From Amoebophrya sp. A120 (taxonomy: Eukaryota; Sar; Dinophyceae; Syndiniales; Amoebophryaceae), in the NCBI GenBank assembly GCA_905178155.1, contig CAJINV010000005.1, forward strand, positions 7,618,989 through 7,682,988: 64,000 nucleotides of DNA, read 5' to 3'. Positions 46,301-55,375 of this stretch are shown here, piece by piece; the stretch's first letter is position 1, and each line of letters begins with the position of its first letter. The notes beneath the pieces are model-generated. The model was given only the letters and a program-made list of their open reading frames with translations. It made no database searches and was not told where the DNA came from. Position numbers and translations under genes: made by a program.

Positions 46301-49300
46301 CAAAGACGCGTTCGGGTCGATGTAGTCACCCCGCGCGCTTGACCCCACGACTTGGCTCGTGCTGGCACTCGCCCTTGCGATTTTTTGCTCCGCCGACGAC
46401 AAGGCTTGGGCTTCCCAGGCTCCGGTGATGGGGTTCTTCACGAACTGCTTCGTTTTGTCGTACTTGGCCGATTATGCACTGCAAAAGCTGTATCGCGCTT
46501 GTAGTAATTGCAGTCATGATGCATTACAAATCTTGTTCTCAAGGTAGACCCGCATTACAAATTTTATTTCTCATGCTAAGGAAATTTGTGATGCAATTCA
46601 TACTAGAATGATAGCTTTTGCAATGCATACAGACTTGTACTCTGCGTTCGCCGCGACCCCGTGGGGATTCGTGCCCGAAGTCAGGAAAAACAAATATGGC
46701 GCTCTCAAGTGTTACATGCTCAAGGAAGTGTTCCATGAATTTGTAATGCAGAAATTGCAAAAGTGATCGGAGGAAGACTGCGCCTTCTGCATTACAGGTT
46801 TGGGACGGATTCTAGTCCTATTTAGCGCGTCGAGAAGTTGTCATGCTGAGAAGGCTTGATCGCATGAAGAGTGATAGGGTTTTTGCATGACAAATTCATG
46901 TAACAGTTGAATGAAAATGTAACAGTTGAGAACCCCATAACCCAGGCTGCTTGTCCGGCGTCGGCGCCGACCGGATGTTTTTCAACATCGCTTGCTCTTC
47001 CGAAGTTAGCCCCGAATTCGGATTGCTGTTCTTCTTGTTCTTATTCATGCTCAGTAAAAAATTCGGCGTCTGCCGTTGCGCCAGCTGTTCCTTCCGCTCT
47101 CTCTCCTGCTCTTCCAGCCGGCGGAGCGACGACATTTGTTGGTCTTTGTTGATTGTGAAATTCGCTTTTCGCTGTGACTTCTTCAACTCTTCCAACCTCC
47201 TTGCCTCCTGGAGCCTCTCTAGACTGCTCATGGCCTGCTTGTCGATTTTGAAGTTGTAGTTCGCCGGAGCATTTTCCAGAAGCCACTTGCGCAACTTCTG
47301 CTCTTCCTCGTACCGCTGCAAGGAAGTTTGCCCGGTTTTCGGGGGAATCACAAAATTTCGGTAGTACCCCAGTTTTTCCGCCTGCGCACGAAGAATCTGC
47401 AAGCGGTCCTCCTCCGCGTGGCGCAAAGTTCGGTCTTCCTTGGTTTCGTCTTTGTACATCTCCAGCTTGTCACTCTCCTTGCGCTCTTCCTCGGTGAATA
47501 CAACTGGCTTATCAAAAGGAAAAATCCCCTCTCCCCATACTTCTGAAGCGACATACTTCTACAAATTTGCGACGCTGATTTGCGGACACAAATCGTCTCT
47601 GTATTGCAAGAAGGAAAGCCACAGACTCCGCCGGGTTTTGCGGGCAATTTGTAATGCTGTATGGCGTGCAGAGGATAAATCGCCGTTGCTAGGCGCCAAC
47701 AACGAGAGGGCCCAGCTCAGGCTTGGCATCTGCGTGCAGTCCTCCACTGCAAGACAGAGCGGATTTGTGTACGCAAATCCTGCATCACAGATTTCAAATT
47801 TGATATAGGGAGGGGGGATTTTTCATTTTGATATGGCTCCGGCTCAGCAAGCGGATCGTCCTCCGCTAACGGATCGTCCTGCGACGCCTTGCTTTTCTTC
47901 GTGAGTTATGCAACACAAATCTTCTTCTTGATCTTGTCCCGCACACGTAATACGAGCAAAATTTGCACCCCAAGAACTTTCGCCACAACTTCCAACTTAG
48001 GGCATAGAAGCATAGCTTGTCTGTCATGCAGAGCAGATTTCAGCGACATAAATTTTGATGTCAAGAAATGCGAGGACGAAAACCGCACCATTTGCACCAC
48101 GTGTACTTACGTGTTGATCGTGTTGATGTTGTACTACGGGACAACGTCAAATATCAAATTTCTCTTTCGATACGAGTTGCAAAAACCGCACCACCGCCTT
48201 CATTTTTCCGAGATTCACTGCCGCCCGCCCCGGGGGAATCACCTGCTTCGGCTGCGCGTCAAACGTCGCGGACTGCACTCTCGCGAGCTCTTTCTTCCGA
48301 TTTTTGAAAGCCGCGTAGGAGTTCTCCTTAAAATCTCCCTGCAAAATCTCGATCACCTCCTGTTGGACCTCCACGACAGGCCGGTTCGCGTCGATCGAGG
48401 GGTGGACCTCCCAGTGGAGAAAGGAGCCGTAGTAATCCAGAATCGGGGTTTTGGTCACTTCGTGGTAGGATTTTAGCCGAGTTTGGAGAGCCTCAATGGT
48501 ATCGTCCGCGCGCTGGTACAGAGGCTCCTTTGTGATATCGTCGAGCCTGATAGAAGAGGAGAAGTTTAAAAAAATCGAAACTTTTGTCATGTGGAAAGCG
48601 GCTACATGAGGCATCCGTATCTGTATCAATTTGTCAGATGCATAAATCAGATGAAAACACAAAAATCCATACATGTTCGCAGCCGTCGCTGGCACGCTCT
48701 TCTGCGCCTCCCGACAAGCGCGGAAGTAACTCTGCGGGGGTTTGAATTTCACATGGTAACTCCGCCCCGATTCTTTGTGAATCCATCTGCCCGCGATCCT
48801 CTCTTCCAGAACTTTGTCAGGCACATCCAACGTCAGAACAAAGTTTCGCACATTCGTCTGTTTTTCCGCTGAGGAACGGAGCGACGCCGCGCGGGATAAG
48901 TTATTCGGAATCAGGCAGTTCTCCAACAATAACTTCGCCTGATTCGCGGTCCGCGGGTAGCCGTCAAAGATCAGAAACACCGGTTTCCCGCCGTTGTTGC
49001 CGCGGAAAGCTGGGGCGCTCAAGACCTTTTTCTGCAAGTGGTCGGTCACGAGATTGGTGCACAAATCGTCCGGTACTAGTTTTCCCTCCTGCATCAATTT
49101 CCCGGCAACCGCACCGAGCTCCGTCTTCGCGGCGACGGCGTTCCGGAGTAAATCACCGGTGGAAATGTGGAAACAGTTTTTCTCCCCGAACGTGTCAGTG
49201 ATGTGTGGCGTGATACTACCCTTGCCACTGGCCGGGGGACCGAGGAGCAGAACCACATTGATCTTGAGAGGTTCATCGACCGGGATTGAACCGCTCTTCG

Positions 49301-50452
49301 GCTCTTCTGGCGGCGGCGTACCCCCCCTTGGGTCGTTCTTCGCCTGCTGTGCGCCGAACTGCTTCAGGGAATTTGGCATCTGCCCGAGACCGATCAAGGT
49401 CATGCCGAGTGCAGTAGCCTGGTCGTCGTTGATCTTATCCCCGACCCCTTTATCGATTTCTACCTTCAACTTGGCAATTTGGGACTTTTCCTTCTGCTTC
49501 AAAAGGTTCAAAATCTCTTCCGGACTGCCGTCGCCGGTCAACACCAACCTTTCCCGCAACTTCAGCATTTCCTCCGCGCAGGTTAAGATCCGTTGGTCCC
49601 GCGCCAGCGCCCGGATTCCGATCGCGGTCTTGTTCGTGCATTTTCGGGCCAATTCGGAAACAAGCGTCAGCACCGCGACGATCCGGGTGTAGCGGTAGAA
49701 ATCGGATCGCTCGAAGAAGTTGTTGTGCTCCAACCTTCATGCATTGCAAAACTATCGTTGTACTAATCGCATTTATGCATGACACATTTCTTTGTCAAGT
49801 TAAATCCGCATTACAAATTCCGTTCCTAAAAATGCTGAGGAAATTTGTCATGCGAGTACGACAGTACGACACTTTTGGTTTTGCAATGCATAATCTTGTC
49901 GGCTGGGACTCCACGTACTTGGTCGCCCGCTGGTTCTTCATGGCCTGCGTCTCACCCCGGACATTCTTCGCCGCATGGTGAGCCATATTGGTCGCCGTCT
50001 GCCCATCGTACTTCTTGTGGGCGGTATGAACTGCAAAAGCATCGTACTAGTATAAATTGCATATACAAATTTCCTCAGCATGACAGATGAAATTTGTAAT
50101 GCTGTTTTAGGTAAAGAAGGCGATTTGTCATGCATGTCTGCAACTGCAATTAGTACCACGAGTACTACTTTTTCAGTGCATAGGCGGTGGACTGCAACAA
50201 CTTCGAGAGTTGGGAAAATTCTGTCAAAACCGCCTCGAAGAGCAGTGTCGTTTGGGTCAAGGTTAGTTCCTTCTCCTTCGATTTAGGATCCTTGCTTTTC
50301 GGATTGTTATTGTCTTTCTGCGCGTTTATGGTCACCGTCGCCGAGCACATGTAGACGAGCGCTTGGTTGATTACCTGGAGGGAATAGTCGTAGGCGCCCT
50401 GGACATGGTTCAGCTGAGGCTTGGCCTCCATTTTGCTCACGTCGAACGGCAT
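40363..50452 (-). CDS. Adenylate-kinase-domain multidomain protein split by 20 introners
   Basis: Exons, right to left: 50452-50183, 50019-49893, 49732-48673, 48546-48173, 47901-47834, 47504-46934, 46641-46630, 46467-46236, 46082-45979, 45753-45664, 45512-45253, 44985-44931, 44665-44625, 44421-44245, 43987-43914, 43667-43585, 43327-43292, 43007-42954, 42802-42739, 42453-42342, 42010-41830, 41662-41379, 41108-40970, 40756-40676, 40418-40363. They total 4605 nt (1534 residues). After about 290 helical residues comes an adenylate kinase domain: P-loop GPPASGKGS (near 296), STGDLLR, FDGYPRT, LID segment RWIHKESGRSYHVKF, LYQRADD. It would interconvert AMP, ATP and ADP. The long C-terminal part is charged and carries a recurrent KxGxYVxxPxTGxW-like motif. 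Four introns are GT-AG (48547-48672, 46642-46933,42011-42341, 40757-40969). Large AK-domain proteins occur in flagella, but a flagellar role here is only a guess. Confidence 0.8.
40424..40675. mobile_element. Introner, family A (subfamily A1)
   Basis: 252 bp, TATCAACTGTAAAAATA to TTTTTACTTTTGATA. Perfect duplication TCATG. Antisense to its gene, while the same subfamily is sense at 19284. Removal gives DAIM-NIQIE. Confidence 0.9.
41114..41378. mobile_element. Introner, family A (subfamily A2)
   Basis: 265 bp. The left end is TGTGCATTGC instead of TAT; the right end is TTTGCATTTGATA. Target copies GTTCG/ATTCG. In the adenylate-kinase gene. Confidence 0.88.
41668..41829. mobile_element. Introner, family B
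   Basis: 162 bp, TATGAACTGCAAAAGTATCG to TTTGCAGTGCATA. Perfect duplication TGCTC. Confidence 0.9.
42459..42738. mobile_element. Introner, family A (subfamily A3, diverged)
   Basis: 280 bp, TATGCATTGTAAATATG to TTTGCAGTTGATA. Perfect duplication TTTGC. Removal gives LLAAK-RAEQM. Confidence 0.9.
42808..42953. mobile_element. Introner, family B
   Basis: 146 bp, TATGGAATTGCAAAAGTATC to TTCAATTTGCATA. Target copies GCGGT/GCGAC (two mismatches). Removal gives RDAS-HVYTD in frame. Confidence 0.85.
43013..43291. mobile_element. Introner, family F
   Basis: 279 bp, TATCCTGCGTAAAAACGTCC to GTTTTTACAAATGATA. Perfect duplication CGACG. Removal gives TDHV-AMIGS. Confidence 0.9.
43333..43584. mobile_element. 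Introner, family A (subfamily A1)
   Basis: 252 bp, TATCAACTGTAAAAATG to TTTTACATTTGATA. Perfect duplication CGAGC. Removal gives GVTL-GGAKE. Antisense to the gene. Confidence 0.9.
43673..43913. mobile_element. Introner, family L
   Basis: 241 bp. Ends TATAACGCGCTTAGCTGTTA and TAACACCTGAGCGGGTCATA are imperfect inverted repeats. Perfect duplication TTCTG. Removal gives PIAQ-KKGNF. Only copy in the window. Confidence 0.88.
43993..44244. mobile_element. Introner, family A (subfamily A4)
   Basis: 252 bp, TATCAACTGCAAATATG to ATTTGCAATGCATA. Perfect duplication GTCGG. Interior close to 8899. Removal gives QSYTD-MVAAH. Confidence 0.9.
44427..44624. mobile_element. Introner, family M (J/C-like)
   Basis: 198 bp, TATCACAGGACAAAAGTG to CGTTTTTTCCTCAGGATA, with a TGTTACAG/CTGTAACG stem. 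Perfect duplication CGCGA. Removal gives PNFA-RQMSK. Confidence 0.9.
44671..44930. mobile_element. Introner, family A (subfamily A5)
   Basis: 260 bp, TATCAAATGCAAAAGTG to TTTGCAGTGGATA. Perfect duplication CCCCG. Interior is the reverse complement of 37083. Removal gives AHYG-VGSHH. Confidence 0.9.
44991..45252. mobile_element. Introner, family A (subfamily A3)
   Basis: 262 bp, TATGCATTGCAAATATG to TTTTGCAATGCATA. Target copies GCCGG/ACCGG. Removal gives LTITG-EYPNK. Confidence 0.9.
45518..45663. mobile_element. Introner, family G (reversed)
   Basis: 146 bp, TATGCAATACAAATTTCCC to AAATTTATTGTGGATA, the opposite orientation to 17139. Target copies CAGAC/CAGCC. Removal gives ADAPAG-AVADEE. 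Confidence 0.88.
45759..45978. mobile_element. Introner, family E
   Basis: 220 bp, TATGAGAGTGCACAACTCCC to GTTGTGCACTGTCATA. Perfect duplication GAATG. Removal gives PSRI-IPSIV. Confidence 0.9.
46088..46235. mobile_element. Introner, family B
   Basis: 148 bp, TATCCTGTGCAAAAGTATCG to TTTTGCAATGCATA. Perfect duplication GTTTC. Removal gives FVEET-IQEQL. Confidence 0.9.
46473..46629. mobile_element. Introner, family B
   Basis: 157 bp, TATGCACTGCAAAAGCTG to TTTTGCAATGCATA. Target copies CCGAT/CAGAC (two mismatches). Removal gives EYKS-AKYDK, leaving a 12-nt exon next to a GT-AG intron. Confidence 0.85.
47510..47833. mobile_element. Introner, family K
   Basis: 324 bp, TATCAAAAGGAAAAATCCCC to GGGGATTTTTCATTTTGATA. 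Perfect duplication TGGCT. Removal gives EPEP-VVFTE. Only copy here. Confidence 0.9.
47907..48172. mobile_element. Introner, family P (atypical, weak inverted ends)
   Basis: 266 bp from TATGCAACACAAATC to TTTCTCTTTCGATA. Inverted repeats are weak, but the TAT/ATA ends and target copies TGAGT/CGAGT fit. Removal joins RFLQL to KKSKASQ in frame. Confidence 0.7.
49738..49892. mobile_element. Introner, family B
   Basis: 155 bp. The left end is CATGCATTGCAAAACTATCG (CAT instead of TAT); the right end is TTTTGCAATGCATA. Target copies ACCTT/ATCTT. Removal gives SQPT-RLEHN. Confidence 0.88.
50025..50182. mobile_element. Introner, family B
   Basis: 158 bp, TATGAACTGCAAAAGCATCG to ACTTTTTCAGTGCATA. 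Perfect duplication GGCGG. Lies 270 nt into the adenylate-kinase coding sequence. Confidence 0.9.
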
Positions 50453-52509
50453 GGTATTGTTCTTTTTTTAGCAAGAATAGAAGAGGATGAAAGACATCAA
50501 AGACGGTTTAAATAATGGGAATTTTGGATGAAATTGGAAATTTGGATGTTTTTTTTGCGCCGGTACTACAAATGAAATTTAACTTGGTATAGTTGAGCGA
50601 TAGGTCGTCTTTGCGTATTTTAAACTTTGTGATGCGAAAAGTGCTTGAGTAGTTTTGTCCAAGACTACAACGGGTTGCCTCTTACGAGGTTTCCCAAACT
50701 TCCCGAGAGTTGTAGCTGTTTTAGTTGTGAAGGGGGAAAATCCATTACAAATTTTCCAGCGGATAGAGCATGATATCGGCTTTCATCTTCAAACAGACGG
50801 CCAGTAGAGTCGTGTATGCCAGCCACCGAAATAAACTTCTACACTAGTATTTCATCTTTATGTAAAAGCGCCGAGTGTGAGGACCAATTTTACCGAGGTG
50901 AGTATGTAAAGTGAAAGTGCAGCTGCACTACACTTCAATTATCGCAATTATACCGAGGACGAGTCGCGGAGTTCGGAGACGCGGCAGACCGAAACTCGGG
51001 AGTCTGTCAAGCAAAACCGATCATGTTGTCTGCAGCCGACTCTTTTTGGTGGTGCGGTGCTAGCTCAACAAGGTCTGTACAGAAAAAGCCGAATCTGTTT
51101 TGTGAGTATCACCGAATGTACCACAGGGGCACTTACGCAAGCATGATTGCATTGCGGAACAGACAACGCGCAAGTGCTCGAAAACACATACTGATGTGGT
51201 ATTGGCGCCGGCGGGAATACCGACCGATCATTCGAATTCTGTTTCTGGTGGCAGAAAATTTCGTATAAAGCTCTCGTACACGTACTCAAGCTCATCTGCA
51301 AATCATTGGGCAATATTTTTTGTTTTTCTTCGCGGTGGAACGAATACAAAAGTCGGAGAAATAAAATAATTTTGGGTTCACGAGGCACAGGCTAGATACG
51401 GTTAAATGCGCAAGTTGTAAAGTAGTCGTAGTTCTTCTACTTCTTGCAGAAGCAGAGGCAGCGCATAAGTGCAGTGCAGTGGCTGTCGTTTGTGGAACTC
51501 AGGTTGAGGAAGCAGACTATATTTGCACACAAGAAATTAATTGGACGGAAGTGGTGGGCCCGACAAAGTTCGAAGGTGTTGTCGCGAGGCGTAGTATTTA
51601 TTGTATTGGAAGGTAGTACTAGTATTATAGTATTGGAAGGCCGGCGCAGAAGTCTTCGCATTGAGAAGTCGGGTCTCATCTTCACCTCTGCACAATCAGC
51701 AGTTGCTTCTTGTCTCCCGTACTGTTTCGGTTTCTCGCGTTGTTCTTCCCAGCAGGCCCACTTTTCAAGGAAGAAGAAGCACTCAACACCAAGCAAAACC
51801 GATCATGTTGTCTGATGTCAAGCAAAACCGATCATGTTGTCTGCAGCCGGCTCTTTTTCTGCCGTGCGGGTAAGTCAGTAAGTAAGTACTACAGGTAGAA
51901 GACCCACACAAAACCGAAATCTGGTTGTAGGTTTGTTTTCACCGAATGGAAAGAGGTACGGAAGCATAATACTGGTATTGCAGAACAACAGCCAACGCGG
52001 AGTTACGACAAAACACATACTGATGGAGTGTATTTGCGGGGATAAGTAGATTACCGAGCATTCGAATTCAATTCTGGTGACAGAAGTTTTGGTACTGTAA
52101 AGTATTTTTAAGCTCTCGTGCTCGTCAGCCTCAGGCTCATCTGCAGCGGGTCGTTCTTGCTGATATCGGCAACATTCATCTTTTTATTCACGCTAAAAGA
52201 AACGAATACGAATAAAGTCGGTGGGATTACAAATTTTGGGTGCAGGCTGGATATAGTTACATTCGAAAGTAAAAGTTGTAAGCTAGCGCGTAGTCCTAGG
52301 AGAAGTAGCAGCAGTCAGTCCATATCCATAAATTGGAGAAGTGCAGGGGTGGTTATTCAAGCTCAGTTGGAGGAAGCGGCTATCTTATTACACACAAGAA
52401 ATTGGGCGGACGTGCTGGTGGGCCTGATGAAGTTCTTCGAAGATCGTGTTGTGCCACGAGCAGGCGTAAGTAGTTATTTCGAGAATAATTCAGAAGTCCG
52501 GTCTCATCT
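50453..52509. other. Intergenic region dominated by a tandem duplication
   Basis: 50453-51005 has no recognised gene. 51006-52509 is most of a two-copy tandem duplication, listed separately. Confidence 0.6.
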
Positions 52510-52630
52510 TCACCGCTGTACAATCAGCAGCTGCTTCTTGCTTCCCGCACTGTTTCTGCTTCTCGCATTATTTCCAGCTGCTCCCGCACCACTTTTCGAG
52601 CAAGAAGAAGAAGAAGTACTCAGCACCAGA
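51006..52630. repeat. Diverged tandem duplication of about 0.8 kb
   Basis: 51006-51789 and 51817-52630 align along their length: CAAGCAAAACCGATCATGTT, AAAACACATACTGATG, CATTCGAATTC, ACACAAGAAATT and CACAATCAGCAG blocks occur in the same order with indels. A short extra copy of the first 28 bp (51789-51816) lies at the junction. The second copy includes the last coding part of the gene ending at 52510. Confidence 0.8.
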
Positions 52631-55375
52631 ACGTGCTTGCTCGTCTCAATCCGCACGCCGCCCTCCTGTTCGATTTCGTTCGTACTGCCCAATCCGAATC
52701 TGGAGGAGATATCCTTGTCTCGAGTAATCACCAGACGCCAGTTGGAAAAGGATTCGAACTTCTTTTTCTGTTCTTTCAATTCCCTTTTCCGCGAGAAAGC
52801 GAGCTGTTTCAGTTGGTTGTATTTTTCTTGCAGTTTCTCATGCTGGTTCTGCAGGACGGAATTATATTGATGTTCTGTTGTACCGATCGAAGATGCAGCG
52901 CCGCCTCCTGCTGCATCGGCGGAAAGACCAGTTGGCAGCTGCCCAACCACACCGAAACTCGAGGAATTTGTAGCAGTGCTGAGATTCGCTGGTGTGAAGC
53001 GATTCCCGAATCTCGTGTGCATGGAATTACTCGCTCCAACGAGGTATCCTGTGCGAAAGTATCGTACTCGTAGTAATCGCACTTATGCATCACAAATCCA
53101 CTTGTTAAGGTAAATCCGCATTTAGAAACTTAATTTGTAATGCTGAGCTAATTATTTGTATTGCGATTTATACTAGTACGATGCGTTTGCACTTCATACG
53201 AGACTGCTGTTGTTTGAAGGTCCACAGGAACTTGCAATGCTATTGTGCATCGGGGGCTCCACAAGGCTGATGGAGACGCTGTTGCTGGCGCTGTGGAGCG
53301 ACGACGTCTGGATGTTCTTGTAACCAGCAGCAGTAGCAGTAGCACTATCCTCCTCCACTGTGGTTGACTTGGACTGCAAACCAGTGGTATTTTGACCCTG
53401 CTTGCTGGTTCCACCGCCTCCATTCAGCACATTCTTCCTCACTTCTACCCTGGGCGTCCGCAGCTTGCTCGGCTTCAACTCGTCACTATCCGCCGTGTTG
53501 GCTCTTGTTCGCTGTTTCGGCTGAAACATCAGACTGTGTGCGTTCGAGTTGTTCCTCGGCCGTTGCTTCAGCGGACTGGGGATCTTTGTTGGCAACTGCA
53601 GCAGCGCTTTCGAGTTGTTGTTTGTCATTCCTGTCGAGAAGCTAGAACTTCCGCTGTTTCTTCTTTGCTCCTGATCGAGAACCTGATCCGTCGTCCTAGA
53701 ACTGGTGTTTTCATCTCCGTCCCCAGAAGACTGCGAGTCGCGCTTCAGTTGACTCACCACAGATGAATCATGGTCTTTCTCATTCAACGGTGGATACAGG
53801 ACTTCTTGTTTTTGTAAGATTTGCGCACTCTGTTGGATCACCAGGGAACTGGCCTTCTCCACCATAGCACCGATGTTCTTCAGCTGGGCCAAGGCGAAGT
53901 GGTTCACGCCAGATGTTGCGGAAGTACAACTAGACGATGTGTCGGCTAGTATTTGCGGCTGCTGATGCTGCTGGAACCCAGATGAATCAGGAAAAGCAGC
54001 AGGCCCGTGATCTTCATTGCTGTTTGTCGTCGATTTGGTTTTCACCTGCTCCATCCACCACCAATTTTGCTCCCGAAGTTTCTGTCGTTCCTGCTTATTC
54101 ATCTTCGGTTGCAGCTGGCGGGAAGCAGAGGATGAACTAGCAGAGTTTGTTGTGCTACGGGGAACTACACCTCCACCGGTCGTCAGGTAGTTGTTAGTTG
54201 TACCAGCACCACCTCCCAGAGCAGCAGAAACAAGCGCTCCCGGTTGGAAGTTTAAACTCGAAGTGGTTGATGTAATAGTACCACCAGCCCCTGCCCCTGC
54301 CCCTGCAGTGCCAATCGGGTGTCCGGCCAGTCCTCCAGCAGTCGCGCTTGTGGCCGCAAACGGAACCACGTTGATGGCAGGAGTTGTAGTTCCGAGCAAC
54401 CGTGGCTGCGTCGTGGTAGTCGGGGTGGGGATATGAACTGCAAAAGTATCGTATTCGTATAAATGCATTACAAATTTCCTCAGCATGAGAAATAAAATTT
54501 GTACTGCGAATTTACCTTGAGAAAAAGATTTGTAATGCATGATTGCAATACGAGTGCGATACTTTTGCACAGGATAGGGGATTTTCACAGACACACCTCC
54601 AGCGCCAGGTGGTTGCTGCAAGGAGGTGCCTGCTGTTGCCCCGTGGCCTCCTACTGTAGTAGAAGTCATCGCGGACGCAGACGTGTTCTGGTACAGGGTA
54701 GCAGAGTGGAGCTGGTTTTTTTTTTTTTGTGGTGAATCTGTCATGCAGAATCAGATTCAGAAAGGGATGAAGAGAGGTTTACTTTATGATCTGCGTCACT
54801 CTCACTACCTTGATCTATCATTTTTTTCATAGCACGACAAACGATGATTTATCTTCTTCGTATGAGAATACCCTCGCTCCTCCGGCATGACTGGAACTGC
54901 TGCTGCTGCTGCCTCCTCCGGCGATTCCGTTACCGACATGCTCCCTCGCCACCAACAGCGGGCTCCTCGTCTGGTACAGCTGGATCGGTATCCACAGTAA
55001 ATTTCCTGTACAAACATGTACAAAAACAAATAATGCGGTCCCTGCATGACAAGATTTTGTTGTAATAATTCTAGTCAGCATGACTAGCGGCATGCTCCAA
55101 GTTGGTGAAATTTGTGATGCATTTTGTACATGTACTACAGGAAATCGAAATAGTTTGTATTGCATACTCGGCGTGGTCGTAGTACTGAGAATCGGCGTGG
55201 TGCTCCTGGACTGGCCAGACGCAAATTGGCTTACGACTCCGGAAGTCGGCCGTTGCGTGGAGACGCTGGCGCACCGGGAGGGCTGGTTCGAAGCACCAGG
55301 TGGCGCGGCGTGGAGGGTGCTGCTTGTCGGTGTGCCTGCGGTCGTCACGCAACGAGGTGCGGGGAAAAGAGACAT
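52510..55375 (-). CDS. Low-complexity Ser/Thr/Gln-rich protein, unknown function
   Basis: Exons 55375-55167, 54983-54872, 54711-54577, 54426-53199 and 53039-52510 sum to 2214 nt (737 residues). The protein is rich in Ser, Thr, Gly, Ala and Gln. It includes a short basic segment (KMNKQERQKLREQNWWWMEQ), phosphorylation-like Ser/Arg stretches and a coiled coil (QNQHEKLQEKYNQLKQLAFS followed by KRELKEQKKKF) near the C-terminus. No known domain recognised. Three introns are introners; 54712-54871 is GT-AG. The introner at 54432-54576 is open in frame, so an unspliced transcript would encode 50 extra residues. Confidence 0.65.
53045..53198. mobile_element. Introner, family B
   Basis: 154 bp, TATCCTGTGCGAAAGTATCG to CGTTTGCACTTCATA. 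Target copies CGAGG/CGAGA. The joined exons keep frame into VGASN. Confidence 0.88.
54432..54576. mobile_element. Introner, family B, readable in frame
   Basis: 145 bp, TATGAACTGCAAAAGTATCG to TTTTGCACAGGATA. Perfect duplication GGGGA. Element plus one target copy is 150 nt with no stop in the host frame. Confidence 0.9.
54989..55166. mobile_element. Introner, family G
   Basis: 178 bp, TATCCACAGTAAATTTCC to TTTGTATTGCATA. Target copies ATCGG/CTCGG. Removal gives TTTTPS-QLYQT. Confidence 0.9.

Noticed and set aside
46642-46933. This gap as another introner
   Set aside because: A possible TATGGGG/CCCCAC end pair exists, but removing it by the duplication rule breaks the frame; GT-AG boundaries keep it.
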